Positions 16,722 through 25,634 are shown, counted from the stretch's first letter. The stretch: DNA of 64,000 nt from Rhodopirellula bahusiensis (GCF_002727185.1 NZ_NIZW01000011.1:62001-126000); one strand, 5' to 3'. A program made the numbers and translations. The notes: generated by a model not told the origin, from the sequence alone.

Positions 16722-17255
16722 ATGCTGAAAGTCAACGTCGGGATGAGCCGGAAGGTATCCAAGGATTTCAACAGCACTGGGTTCAGCATAAACCTGGAAG
16801 GCGAAATCGGAGCCCCGGTGAACGATCCGGAATTCGTGATCGAGGAGATTAAGAAATACTACGATGTGGCGGAAGAATCTCTCCGGGTCCAGATCGGGCG
16901 ATACCAAGAAGAGGGTGTGATCGAGGCACGTCCCGCCACCAACGGTCATCAGTCGTCACGTCAACAGGCACCCCCGCAAAAAAAGACGACGCCGAGCCCC
17001 GACGGCACAGGACACGTCAATCGGATCAACGGTAACGCTGCCCATGCGGACGAGCCATTCCATCCACCGGCAACCAACAAGCAGATTCAGTTTCTGCTGA
17101 CGCTCGGGAAGCGAGAAGGCCTCACGAAACCTCAGTTGGAGCAGAAGGCAAAAACCATCATCGGTCGTGATACCGATCTCTATGACATGACCCGCCGTGA
17201 GGCAGGCAGCGTGATTGACCAGTTCATGCCGGCAAACAGCAAGAACTCTCGTTAG
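16722..17255 (+). CDS. Hypothetical protein of recombination-like module
   Basis: The 177-aa product has an N-terminal domain (about 1-65), a disordered Pro/Gln/Thr-rich linker (about 70-115), and a compact C-terminal domain beginning ATNKQIQFLLTLGKREGL. The last part resembles small domains appended to phage and plasmid DNA-binding proteins. A specific function is not evident. The ATG at 16722 follows GAGG, and a TTG codon directly precedes it. The RecB-like nuclease follows after 35 bases, so the two may act together on DNA ends. Confidence 0.6.
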   Translation: MLKVNVGMSRKVSKDFNSTGFSINLEGEIGAPVNDPEFVIEEIKKYYDVAEESLRVQIGRYQEEGVIEARPATNGHQSSRQQAPPQKKTTPSPDGTGHVNRINGNAAHADEPFHPPATNKQIQFLLTLGKREGLTKPQLEQKAKTIIGRDTDLYDMTRREAGSVIDQFMPANSKNSR

Positions 17256-17290
17256 ACGCTTCGCTCACTCTTCATTCGCTGAGATCATCC

Positions 17291-18139
17291 ATGACACCCA
17301 TCAAGCGTCCGCACTGGAGCTTCAGTTCGATTAGTCAGTATCGACGATGCCCACTGCAATTCTACTTCGAGCGAATTGCCAAAATCTCTCGAAGGTCCGT
17401 CAGCAGCAGCCTCGTGTTTGGTTCAGCCATCCACGATGCTCTGGCTGTTCATCACCAACGAATCAAATTGGGCCGCGAAGCATCGGAACAGAATCTGAAA
17501 TCCGACTTCATGGGTTCATGGAAAGTTCGGACCGAACGCCAGCAGGTCTCGTTCAAGGCAAAAGAATCGGCTTCGGACTTGATCGGAAAAGGCCAAGCCC
17601 TGATGGAACTGTACTCCAGAGAAACACCACCAGCCAACATCATTGCCGTCGAGGAGCGAGTCTTGGTTCCATTGTGCGACAGCAGCGGCAATATTCTGGA
17701 ACGCCCCTTGGCCGCGACGTGCGATCTGATCTCTGGCACACCTGAGCAAACCAAGGTCACCGAGTTCAAGACAGCGGCAAAAGCGTACTCCAACTTTGAC
17801 GTGGAAAGCTCGCTCCAGCCGAATTGCTACACGCAGTCAGCCCTGTCAACGATGGACCGATGGGTGTCCGTTGAGTTCGTGGTTTTCACGAAAACGAACA
17901 CTCCGAAGATTCAGAGGCTGAAAACATCGAGATCCCAGGAGGATTTGGACCGACTCGGAGATGTGGCAAAGAATGTTGAAAAGGCAGTCGAGAATCAGAT
18001 CTTCTATCCCATCGAGAACCCAATGAACTGTTCGGGGTGTCCCTTTCGGGAAGAATGCCGTCAGTGGAAATCAAGTAGCTCCACGATCAAGCAAGAGCAA
18101 GAAGCCCATGCGGAACGTGAGGTGGTCTGTGCTGGTTGA
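17291..18139 (+). CDS. RecB/Cas4-like Fe-S exonuclease
   Basis: This 282-aa protein has the layout of PD-(D/E)XK exonucleases of the RecB C-terminal/Cas4 type: YRRCPLQFYFE near residue 17, GSAIHDAL, the catalytic ATCDLI...TEFKTA pair (Asp and Glu-x-Lys, about 140-155), a QPNCYTQ helix, and a C-terminal CSGCPFREEC. The four cysteines (one at the N-terminus, three at the C-terminus) would hold a 4Fe-4S cluster. The usual role is trimming DNA ends for recombination. No recB helicase or cas gene is adjacent. Confidence 0.88.
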   Translation: MTPIKRPHWSFSSISQYRRCPLQFYFERIAKISRRSVSSSLVFGSAIHDALAVHHQRIKLGREASEQNLKSDFMGSWKVRTERQQVSFKAKESASDLIGKGQALMELYSRETPPANIIAVEERVLVPLCDSSGNILERPLAATCDLISGTPEQTKVTEFKTAAKAYSNFDVESSLQPNCYTQSALSTMDRWVSVEFVVFTKTNTPKIQRLKTSRSQEDLDRLGDVAKNVEKAVENQIFYPIENPMNCSGCPFREECRQWKSSSSTIKQEQEAHAEREVVCAG

Positions 18140-18929
18140 ACTTGGAAAAAAGGCGGGATGCCTTTGTGACTTGGCCGAGCGAGGAACAGTTCACTGCCCG
18201 CTCAACGTTCGAGAAACAAGCGAAGATGTCGTGACAGGGGAACTCTTCGGAAAGCTCCAACTCATCGACCCACGCTGGTGGCTTCCTGACTTCCTCAACC
18301 GATCACTCGGCACCAACGAGTACCGGCAGCAAATCTATCGAAACCTCGAGATCAAACTCTGGTCCCGACAACCGACCTTTCCACCGGAACTGCTCCCCTG
18401 GCGTGAGGGGAATACGGAAGTGGACGTTGAAATCCGATGGGAGAATCCGGCGACAACTATCTTCATCGAGATGAAACTCGGATCGGACGTGTCAAGGACG
18501 ACCAGCCGAACCAACGGAGCGGAAGCCTTTCCATCAGACCAGCTCATTCGCAACCTCAGGGTCGGACTTCATCAGGCGGGCTGGTTCCGAGAAGGGGAAC
18601 TATTCCACGGTGAACGAAGAAGGTTTGGGCTGATTCTATTGGCACCAAAATTGGGACATCCGCTAGTGGACCTATACAGGGACCGAACACGATTGATTCA
18701 GTCCATTCCCTCGGGAAGCGAACTTATCGAGCTTCCCGAGGGGCCTGTGATCGGAGCATCGAACTACCTCGGGATCACGGAAATCTTGGAAAAAAATGCT
18801 CGATTTATGACAGGGGCCGAAAGAAGAATCTCGTGCCAAATCGGCGAATATCTCGAATTAAAGACGAAACAAATTCGGAGTAAACGCCCACGTTCGATTC
18901 AGAAACCTCAATCACTCCCGCTCGCATGA
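18108..18929 (+). CDS. Predicted PD-(D/E)XK-like protein of unknown role
   Basis: This 273-aa protein contains NTEVDVEIRW followed by TTIFIEMKLGSD (about residues 105-128). Its Asp and Glu-x-Lys spacing fits a nuclease-fold core. The family is otherwise unknown to me. The rest is soluble, with an Arg/Lys-rich tail. It overlaps the preceding nuclease gene by 32 bases, so translation is coupled. It could be a restriction-like or DNA-processing partner of that nuclease. Confidence 0.7.
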   Translation: MRNVRWSVLVELGKKAGCLCDLAERGTVHCPLNVRETSEDVVTGELFGKLQLIDPRWWLPDFLNRSLGTNEYRQQIYRNLEIKLWSRQPTFPPELLPWREGNTEVDVEIRWENPATTIFIEMKLGSDVSRTTSRTNGAEAFPSDQLIRNLRVGLHQAGWFREGELFHGERRRFGLILLAPKLGHPLVDLYRDRTRLIQSIPSGSELIELPEGPVIGASNYLGITEILEKNARFMTGAERRISCQIGEYLELKTKQIRSKRPRSIQKPQSLPLA

Positions 18930-18939
18930 AATTTTGGGC

Positions 18940-18949
18940 GTGACCCACC
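18940..18949 (+). promoter_or_regulatory. Shared decamer upstream of WYL regulator
   Basis: GTGACCCACC begins 70 bases before the WYL-regulator start. The same ten bases begin 74 bases before the paralogous truncated regulator at 23918. Similar position suggests a common operator. The evidence is a short match only. Confidence 0.35.
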
Positions 18950-19009
18950 TCTGTCCGTCATCCTTGATCCAATGGGTAAACCCCAAAAGCACCGGAACCA
19001 AAAATCACG

Positions 19010-20053
19010 ATGGCAAAGAAAACGGGACCGAAGAAGAACATCCCAGAACGACCGGACGGAGATCGGCGAGTTCGACAGAGCCTGCGTATCGCCAGGGTTC
19101 TTCATGTCCTGAATCTGATTCAGTCACGAGGCCGATGGAACGTGAGTGCGATTGCGAAAGAACTGGGGTGTTCGAATCGGACCGTCCACAGAGACCTGAA
19201 CGTACTCGAATTCTGTGGAGTGCCTTTTTACTTCAGTGAAGAGGAGCAGTGTTATCGGGTGCGGTCAGACTACCGATTCCCAACCCTGATGCTCACGAAC
19301 GAAGAGGCTCTTGGGCAAGCAGTCGCAACCGCCATCAGTAAGGCACCTGGTCTCGATATCGGACTTGGGGCTTCACCCACGACCACTCGGTTAGCTTCTA
19401 CCTCAAAGGATGAAACCAAACAGATCATCGCTGACGCCATGAGCTTGGTGGAGGTGTTCGATTTGAAACTCGCGGACCACAGCAAGCACGGGGAGATCCT
19501 GAAAACAATCCAACTTGCCTTGCTGGGATCGAATCAAGTCAAAGGAGTTTACGAATCACCCTACGAAGACTCACCAGTCAAACTGACGATTCATCCTTAC
19601 CGGCTGTGTTTGGTCAAACAGGCGTGGTACGTCATTGGTCACATCGAAGGCGAGACGGAACCCAAGACTTTTCGAGCTGCCCGGTTCATAAGTCTACGGC
19701 AAACCGAAGCCATCGCTGACCGACCGAAGGACTTTGATCTACGGAAATATCTCGGAAACGCATGGTCTGTTTTGCGTGGGGCGAAGAGTTGCGACGTGGA
19801 ACTTCGATTCGACGCCTCAGTTGCTGGGGTGGTTTTGGAAACTAACTGGCACCACACGCAGACAACGAAAAAGCACCGCGATGGAAGCTTGACATTGAAA
19901 TTCACGGTCGATGGACTCGAAGAAATTCAAAGGTGGATTCTCGGGTGGACAGGGAAGGTCAAGATTGTCGGGCCGGAAGAACTGCGAACCAAGATTATTG
20001 GTTCCTTACAAAAAGGTGTTGAAATGAACTTGATAGTGCCAAGGCAGACCTGA
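19010..20053 (+). CDS. WYL-domain transcriptional regulator
   Basis: This 347-aa protein has an N-terminal winged helix (about 20-80; NVSAIAKELGCSNRTVHRDL), a linker, a WYL domain (about 165-235; HPYRLCLVKQAWYVIGH), and a C-terminal WCX-type extension. WYL proteins sense nucleic acids or nucleotides and frequently control phage-defence and mobile-element genes. The N-terminal region closely resembles the shorter protein at 23918-24376. It stands alone with 80 bases upstream, where a decamer is shared with the paralogue. Confidence 0.9.
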   Translation: MAKKTGPKKNIPERPDGDRRVRQSLRIARVLHVLNLIQSRGRWNVSAIAKELGCSNRTVHRDLNVLEFCGVPFYFSEEEQCYRVRSDYRFPTLMLTNEEALGQAVATAISKAPGLDIGLGASPTTTRLASTSKDETKQIIADAMSLVEVFDLKLADHSKHGEILKTIQLALLGSNQVKGVYESPYEDSPVKLTIHPYRLCLVKQAWYVIGHIEGETEPKTFRAARFISLRQTEAIADRPKDFDLRKYLGNAWSVLRGAKSCDVELRFDASVAGVVLETNWHHTQTTKKHRDGSLTLKFTVDGLEEIQRWILGWTGKVKIVGPEELRTKIIGSLQKGVEMNLIVPRQT

Positions 20054-20120
20054 CCCAACTTGGTCGGTTCATTCGGGTAGATAGTTCAGCAGTCACACGC
20101 TTCTCAGTTTCCGCAAAACG

Positions 20121-20540
20121 ATGGATCACCAATCACCTTTGACGTACGACGAAGCTTGTTTCACAAAACGTCTCCTGTTTGAAACGCTCAACTTCAACGA
20201 GCCGATTGAGAGGACGGCAGAAACAAAATTCCGAGATCTCGGACTCAGCAATGGTGCAATCGAGAACTTCATCCGGGTTATGAAGATTGTTGACAACACC
20301 ATGCTGGCGAAGATCTACGAGGGACATGAACCACTACCAACTGCTTCTCGCCCTTGGAAGACTCAAGCAGCTTTCCTCGAACGCGTTTCGGAGATTCAAG
20401 ACTGGCTAAGTACGAATGATGGTGAACCGTGCGGTGTTGAACCATTCCTCTACGAGGACAAACGAGACGTATCACCGCAACCTCGGAAACTTCTTTCTTC
20501 CGATGAACTCAATTCGCTGACGAGGCAAAATGATCAATGA
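20121..20540 (+). CDS. Hypothetical protein paired with small membrane protein
   Basis: I do not recognise this 139-aa soluble protein. It is helical in its first two thirds and ends in a polar tail. Its stop overlaps the start of a 77-aa membrane protein (ATGA). The pairing of a cytoplasmic protein with a two-helix membrane protein resembles some toxin or immunity modules, but no family feature supports that. Confidence 0.6.
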   Translation: MDHQSPLTYDEACFTKRLLFETLNFNEPIERTAETKFRDLGLSNGAIENFIRVMKIVDNTMLAKIYEGHEPLPTASRPWKTQAAFLERVSEIQDWLSTNDGEPCGVEPFLYEDKRDVSPQPRKLLSSDELNSLTRQNDQ

Positions 20541-20770
20541 GCAATCTCCCACCAAACCGTCCCGACGCTGCTTCCTACGGATTCTTCTGGTACGCGGTCT
20601 TACTCCTGATGGTACCTTTCGGCCTGCCCGCTTGTATCATTGTCGCTCCTTTTAGTTGGTACTTTGAATTGGCACCAGGAAACTCAGTTGCTCTTTGGGC
20701 AATCGGCATTGTTGATCTGATCTTGGTTTTTTGTTTTCTGTACTACTTGGAAGAGAAAGGTCGTAGTTGA
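20537..20770 (+). CDS. Small two-helix membrane protein
   Basis: The 77-aa product has two clear hydrophobic segments (about 14-38 and 49-70) separated by a short loop (WYFELAPGNS), and a charged C-terminal tail EEKGRS. No family is recognised. It is translationally coupled to the preceding gene. Confidence 0.6.
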   Translation: MSNLPPNRPDAASYGFFWYAVLLLMVPFGLPACIIVAPFSWYFELAPGNSVALWAIGIVDLILVFCFLYYLEEKGRS

Positions 20771-20831
20771 TGAGCGACAGGCTTTTCTCGAAATTCATTC
20801 GCAACACTAAAACCATGAGCTAAAACAGCCA

Positions 20832-22130
20832 ATGCAATTGACCATCTTCCGGGGAAGTAAAGAAGTCGGGGGGAACTGCATCGAGGTTCAGGCTGGCGAA
20901 ACAAGGATCATCCTTGACGTTGGGATGCCTCTGTTCGACGAGCATGGACAGACGCACGACGGGTTCACCTTGGGCCGGCTGACGACCGAAGAACTTCAAG
21001 TCCAAGGAATCATTCCCAAGGTTCTCGGGCTCTTCGATGGGGATGGCCGGCCAGATGCCATATTTCTGTCACATGCCCATCTTGATCACGTTGGTTTGCT
21101 CAAACACACGAACCCTTTCATCCCTGTCTACGCGAGCAAGGGAACCAGCAAAATGATGCTGGCGGGAGGTGTGTACGCGAATCAACAACAGCTTCCCAGG
21201 GATCGTTTTAAGGAAGTGAAGCCACGGCAAGCTATCACGATAGGTGACATCACCGTGACTGCCTTTCCGGTGGACCATTCCATCCACGGCTGCCTCTCGT
21301 TTCTGGTTGAAGCCGATGGAAAGCGAATTCTCTACACTGGAGATTTGCGGCTTCACGGAAGACGGCCAGACGAACACAAACAAATCATCGAAGCACTTGG
21401 CAACACGAGTCTAGATGCCCTGATCGTGGAGGGAACTCACTTCGGTTTCGAAGATGGAAACAATGTCACTGAGGAACAACTTGGAATTCAAATTGGTCGG
21501 CAGGTCGAAAACTCAATTGGATTGGTTTTGGCATCGTTTTCACCGCAGAACATCGATCGGCTAAGAGCCTTTATTCGGGCTGCCCAGCAGAACAACCGAA
21601 CGTTTGTAGCCGACGCGTACACGGCCTTCGTTCTTCATCTCATCAGTGCAGACGCTAAGATTGAGAACCCGCTCAAAACGGGTCATGGACGGGTCTACTT
21701 CCCCGGCAACTTGAAAGAGAAAATCGAGCGTCGGGGAACCAACCGGGCGAACGAAATATTCCGAGACTCGGAAATCGACATGATTGAAATCTTGGACGAA
21801 CCCGAAAAGTACGTCATGGTTTTTCGAGCAAGCATGTTGGTTGACTTCGATGGAAGTCTTCCTTCTCAAACACATTGCCTTTACTCAACATGGCACGGGT
21901 ACAGCGAACGTCCTGATTGGCGGGACGTAAAGAACGCTCTCGCTGAAAGTGATGGCAAATTTACCCACGCTCACACCAGCGGGCACGCCCTGTCATCGGA
22001 CATCGTGACGTTCACTAAAGCGATGAACGCGAAGACAATTATCCCTATCCACAGCTTTGAACCTGAGACGTTTAAAGAGCATTTCGAGAATGTGACAATT
22101 GCGACGGACGGAGAATCAATCAAGATCTAG
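20832..22130 (+). CDS. RNase J-like beta-CASP metallo-hydrolase
   Basis: This 432-aa protein has the metallo-beta-lactamase motif SHAHLDHVGLL (about 77-87), a further metal His in VDHSIHG, Asp in YTGDLRLHGRR, and the beta-CASP tail motifs including HTSGHA (about 377-382). It resembles ribonuclease J, which degrades and matures RNA from the 5' end. Chromosomal RNase J is about 550 aa with an extra C-terminal domain, absent here. An RNA-processing enzyme carried by a mobile element is unusual. It could process element transcripts or attack host or phage RNA. Confidence 0.85.
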   Translation: MQLTIFRGSKEVGGNCIEVQAGETRIILDVGMPLFDEHGQTHDGFTLGRLTTEELQVQGIIPKVLGLFDGDGRPDAIFLSHAHLDHVGLLKHTNPFIPVYASKGTSKMMLAGGVYANQQQLPRDRFKEVKPRQAITIGDITVTAFPVDHSIHGCLSFLVEADGKRILYTGDLRLHGRRPDEHKQIIEALGNTSLDALIVEGTHFGFEDGNNVTEEQLGIQIGRQVENSIGLVLASFSPQNIDRLRAFIRAAQQNNRTFVADAYTAFVLHLISADAKIENPLKTGHGRVYFPGNLKEKIERRGTNRANEIFRDSEIDMIEILDEPEKYVMVFRASMLVDFDGSLPSQTHCLYSTWHGYSERPDWRDVKNALAESDGKFTHAHTSGHALSSDIVTFTKAMNAKTIIPIHSFEPETFKEHFENVTIATDGESIKI

Positions 22131-22191
22131 GTTTGCTGGATCGACCAAGGCAGGTGATCGAGTGGTGTTGCAGTTAGGCTTCGGGCCTCCA

Positions 22192-22716
22192 CTAATCGCT
22201 ACTAGAGAGTAGTGAAGACTCGACAAGACTTTGGTCCCCAGGCAGCATTTGTTCGTGTTCATCGAAGAAGAACCTCGGTTGAATTTCAGTCAAACAAAAC
22301 GCTTCACAAACTGTTGATTCAAGATCAGTTCCAACAGGGTGATCACCGCCATGAGCTACACCCCAATTTCCACTACCCATCTGAACAACGCGGCCACGAG
22401 GCAACCCGTAGGGACAATTCCCAATCTGCTCGATTAGTTCATTCCCCTTGAGGTGATGCAGCCCTGTAAGAATGCGGATCACTTCTTCCCAGATCTCAAC
22501 GTGACCGGCTTCGCCACCCTCATAAAAGGCGTTGGGAAAAACCAAAACCGTCCATGCTCCATCCGGGACTGGAATCCAGTAATAGGCACCGCCGAAAGGC
22601 AGCCCTCTCTCCAAAGCCAAGTGATGGCGATGGTGCTGATGACTGGTCACCACAGCAGTTCGGATAGCTGAATTGACACCGATCAGCCAAGGGCTTTGCC
22701 ACTTCTTCTTCAACAT
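22192..22716 (-). CDS. Hypothetical protein
   Basis: I do not recognise this 174-aa protein. It has an LPFGGAYYWIPVPDGAWTVLVFPNAF core and an acidic C-terminus. The ATG at 22716 follows GAGG. It lies 125 bases after the nuclease-like gene at 22842-23657 on the same strand, so a two-gene minus-strand unit is likely. This unit runs opposite to nearly all other element genes. Confidence 0.6.
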   Translation of the reverse strand: MLKKKWQSPWLIGVNSAIRTAVVTSHQHHRHHLALERGLPFGGAYYWIPVPDGAWTVLVFPNAFYEGGEAGHVEIWEEVIRILTGLHHLKGNELIEQIGNCPYGLPRGRVVQMGSGNWGVAHGGDHPVGTDLESTVCEAFCLTEIQPRFFFDEHEQMLPGDQSLVESSLLSSSD

Positions 22717-22841
22717 CAACAACCTCGTGAAATTGGGAAGCCAACACTAATACCACGGGAGGCTGACAAGGCTGGGCCAGGGGTGGTTCAGAATTGCAGG
22801 CACCAACCAACCGATCGAAACAGAAGCCGGGCACCAATAGA

Positions 22842-23657
22842 TCAAGAGTAATACTGGCTTCGTTGGTCAAAAGCGTTCTTGACTGCCGACCGGTAAGTTT
22901 CATCGTTGTGACGGGATTGATCCCAAGAAAAATCAGTCGGGAAACCCAAGAAACCGAAGTGAACGACGCGAGGGTAATCTGCACACTGAAACTGGTTAGA
23001 GAACTCGATGACACCTTCACACATCGCTTTTTCAAACGCCTGTAGCCACGAACTCTTTTTCTCAAAACGAAAGTAAAATGAGACCGGAGCAAGCACGTGA
23101 AGCTGAAGTTGTTTGGGATCAAGTGATTTGCTTTCCAATCCCTTTGGCAACAGACGATCACGGTTGACTTGAAAGAATACGTTGGTCAGCCCGTAAATCA
23201 GAACCTGAATTGCAGCCGACAGCGGCGTATTGGAATCGACCTTTAACTCAACCAAATCAAGTACGTTACCATCAAGACCAGCGAGGTCTAAGGTCTTGCC
23301 ACTCTTCCCAAGCAGACCAGAGTCAACTGGAATTTGATTCGCCCAGTCTTCTCCCGTCATTCGGGAGATGGTTCGCTCCAGTGGTACTTCCGGTCCACGT
23401 TCCTTGTCATCGAACTTGACGTTCTTTGTGAATCGCCAGTTCTGTCTTGAACTTGTTGAAGGACATCCCGCTGCTCCCCAATTCCGCATCATCTGACCGA
23501 AAAGATCACAAGCAAGTTCTCGACCGTCTGGAAGATTTTCTTCCTCCATTTGGAGCAGCGAAGTAGGAGACATGTAGCGAGGCTTGATTCCAGCCCACTC
23601 ATCCGTGATTCGCAAGTGTCGATCAACAATTTCAGGGCAGCCATCAAACAGACTCAT
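22842..23657 (-). CDS. Predicted nuclease-fold protein
   Basis: This 271-aa protein contains LDLAGLDGNVLDLVELKVDSN (about residues 120-140), in which Asp and Glu-Leu-Lys are spaced as in PD-(D/E)XK enzymes, followed by an AIQVLIYGL helix. Family membership is otherwise unclear. The ATG at 23657 has GGAAG five bases upstream. A TTG lies 45 bases further upstream. It resembles a stand-alone DNA-binding or restriction-type protein and heads a minus-strand pair. Confidence 0.65.
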   Translation of the reverse strand: MSLFDGCPEIVDRHLRITDEWAGIKPRYMSPTSLLQMEEENLPDGRELACDLFGQMMRNWGAAGCPSTSSRQNWRFTKNVKFDDKERGPEVPLERTISRMTGEDWANQIPVDSGLLGKSGKTLDLAGLDGNVLDLVELKVDSNTPLSAAIQVLIYGLTNVFFQVNRDRLLPKGLESKSLDPKQLQLHVLAPVSFYFRFEKKSSWLQAFEKAMCEGVIEFSNQFQCADYPRVVHFGFLGFPTDFSWDQSRHNDETYRSAVKNAFDQRSQYYS

Positions 23658-23843
23658 TGCACTTCCAGTGGAGGCTTGCGGGTTACGAACCTGCAATAAC
23701 AAGACGCGGGTTCCGTTAGCTCCAGATTGTCACACCTCCCAACGCCAACTGCGGGTCACAGTGCAATTGGTCCTGCGTCACAAGAGTGCTTCAAGACCAA
23801 CAAAAGCCGGGCCAAACAGAATGCCAACAGTTGGCCAGAGGGT

Positions 23844-23853
23844 GTGACCCACC
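23844..23853 (+). promoter_or_regulatory. Shared decamer upstream of truncated regulator
   Basis: GTGACCCACC matches 18940-18949 exactly and sits at nearly the same distance from the paralogous gene start (74 versus 70 bases). A shared operator is possible. Confidence 0.35.
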
Positions 23854-23917
23854 GTTTGCGACGTCCCCGGGGAAGATCACGACGTCCAAATTGGGGAATG
23901 TGATCGACGGAAACGGG

Positions 23918-24376
23918 ATGGCAAAGAAAGCAAACCTAGACGAGCAACCAAGAGAACGGAGTGACGCCGAAAGGCGAGCACGTCAGTGTGCTCGACTAGC
24001 CAATCTGATGAAGGTGCTGCACCTGATTTCTGGTCGGGGACGGTGGGACGCCAAGGGATTGGCCGAGGAACTCGAATGTTCCCAGCGAACTATTCACCGA
24101 ATGTTGTCTACACTCAGCATGGCCGGGGTCCCCTGGTATTTCGACGAGAAATTCCGAGCCTACCGAATCCGTCCGGGCTTCAAGTTTTCGCTTGCAGAAA
24201 ACGCTGTTCTGAATCCTGAGTGTGAGCCACAAGCAGCGAATGACAAAGAGTCCTTTCAGGACGCCACCGAGCGTCTTATTGAAGACGGCGAAGCATTTGC
24301 TGAGTCACTAACCCAGTTTTTGGAAATGCTGAAACGCTCAGTTTCCACTGCAGGCGAGAACAAAGTTGCCGACTAG
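23918..24376 (+). CDS. WYL-regulator paralogue lacking the WYL domain
   Basis: This 152-aa protein opens with MAKK and a winged helix (about 30-90; DAKGLAEELECSQRTIHRML, then a GVPWYF hairpin) that parallels the regulator at 19010. After residue 100 it diverges into an acidic helical tail. It has neither WYL nor WCX domain, so it probably binds DNA without that ligand sensor. The ATG at 23918 follows a short purine run and gives the same MAKK start as its relative. Confidence 0.75.
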   Translation: MAKKANLDEQPRERSDAERRARQCARLANLMKVLHLISGRGRWDAKGLAEELECSQRTIHRMLSTLSMAGVPWYFDEKFRAYRIRPGFKFSLAENAVLNPECEPQAANDKESFQDATERLIEDGEAFAESLTQFLEMLKRSVSTAGENKVAD

Positions 24377-24519
24377 CCTCCGGCGGCATCCGCCTGTTGA
24401 AAGCGTGCGTCGTTTCTAAAATTCGACGTCACTCCAGCCCGTCGCATTCTTGCTATCCTGGGCGTCTGCAGGCATCGATAGCCTGCCGGGGATTTGGGAC
24501 TTCTCGTGGAAAATTGGCG

Positions 24520-25590
24520 ATGACTGAATGGAAACGGCCGTTTTTGGATCTCAAGAGCAAGCTTGTGACACAGTACGAATCTGGAAATGAGATTTTCCAT
24601 GCGATCGTCCTGTCGTTAGATCATGCTGCCTCAGACCTGACTCAGGCAATTAGCGGCTTGGAGCCGGCCTGCATGAGCGACCGGCTGGATAGGACGATCG
24701 AGATCCCATCACCGGGCTGCCAGTTGCACGCTCACATGTTCTGGGGCGGCAATGAAGAAGTCGAGGCACTTCGCAAGTCTCTGATTGGAATTTTCTCCTC
24801 GGTGAGAAATATACCTGAACCGTACCTTCCTAAACTCGCGGTTCCGCTTGGTATGGGCCAAGCAGAGCGTGATCTGGTCTTGTGGAGCGGGCTGGTTTAC
24901 CACTTGGCGTGGAAGTTCGAAGCATGGTACCTGCAAGCAGAGGTTGAGTGTTCCGGGAGCGTGGACGGACGGAGCTATACCGCGTGGAATGACTGGCCGG
25001 GGTCGTATGCGTTCGATCCACGAGATGCAATACTTTGCGTCCAAGGAGTGAGTACACCAAACGCTTGGCCGCAGCTAATTGAGCGGGAGGAGGGCAATGT
25101 TCCAGCTATGATCGTCGCTTACCTTCTCGGCGATCCCATTTGCGGAGGCTTTATCAAGGCATCGCTCGCTGCGGTAGATATCGTTTTGTTTCAACTCGAC
25201 CAGCCCGGACCGGTAGCTCCCAAACAAATAAAGTCACGTCGACCCTCCGCCAAACGCAATCTCCGTTTGAAAAATGATGAACTCGATTTAATCAAGGAAG
25301 TTCGGCGTCTTCACGTTTACCAGCAGATAGCCGAACCGCTTACGCAGGCTCAGATGGCAATTGAACTGGCCTGGGTTACTGACCCTAAGGAGGGAAAAGA
25401 GAGAAAAGCACTCCTGTCCCGAGTCCACAGAGCAGCAGAAAGACTTTTTCCTGAAGGTGGCTGGAACCAATACCTCGAAATGGTGGCTGCTGGTCCCGGC
25501 TTACCTGGATTCGCAGACATTTTGGACAACATGGTCAGCCGAGTCCAAAATGAATTGTCAGCTTTGATCGAAAGTGAGATGAGCCGTTGA
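24520..25590 (+). CDS. Hypothetical protein before the xis/int module
   Basis: I do not recognise this 356-aa protein. It is soluble. The N-terminal domain (about 1-225) is rich in aromatic residues (LVYHLAWKFEAWYLQAEVE). A basic linker (KSRRPSAKRNLRLK near 228-241) leads to a helical C-terminal part with LTQAQMAIELAWV, possibly a winged-helix-like segment. The ATG at 24520 is chosen because the longer frame starting at 24397 has no ribosome site. It is followed by the right copy of the bipartite element. Confidence 0.65.
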   Translation: MTEWKRPFLDLKSKLVTQYESGNEIFHAIVLSLDHAASDLTQAISGLEPACMSDRLDRTIEIPSPGCQLHAHMFWGGNEEVEALRKSLIGIFSSVRNIPEPYLPKLAVPLGMGQAERDLVLWSGLVYHLAWKFEAWYLQAEVECSGSVDGRSYTAWNDWPGSYAFDPRDAILCVQGVSTPNAWPQLIEREEGNVPAMIVAYLLGDPICGGFIKASLAAVDIVLFQLDQPGPVAPKQIKSRRPSAKRNLRLKNDELDLIKEVRRLHVYQQIAEPLTQAQMAIELAWVTDPKEGKERKALLSRVHRAAERLFPEGGWNQYLEMVAAGPGLPGFADILDNMVSRVQNELSALIESEMSR

Positions 25591-25601
25591 TGTAGCCACG
25601 C

Positions 25602-25634
25602 TGAATATTCAGTCAGCAACAAATCTGAATAGAG
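25602..25634 (+). promoter_or_regulatory. Bipartite operator-like element, right copy
   Basis: TGAATATTCAGTC (25602-25614), nine bases and TCTGAATAGAG (25624-25634) match the left copy at 392-424. Here the first half extends to the 12-bp palindrome CTGAATATTCAG. It lies 127 bases before the xis-like gene. AAACCGC (25636-25642) and GCGGTTT (25683-25689) form a further inverted repeat in the same gap. Confidence 0.7.
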
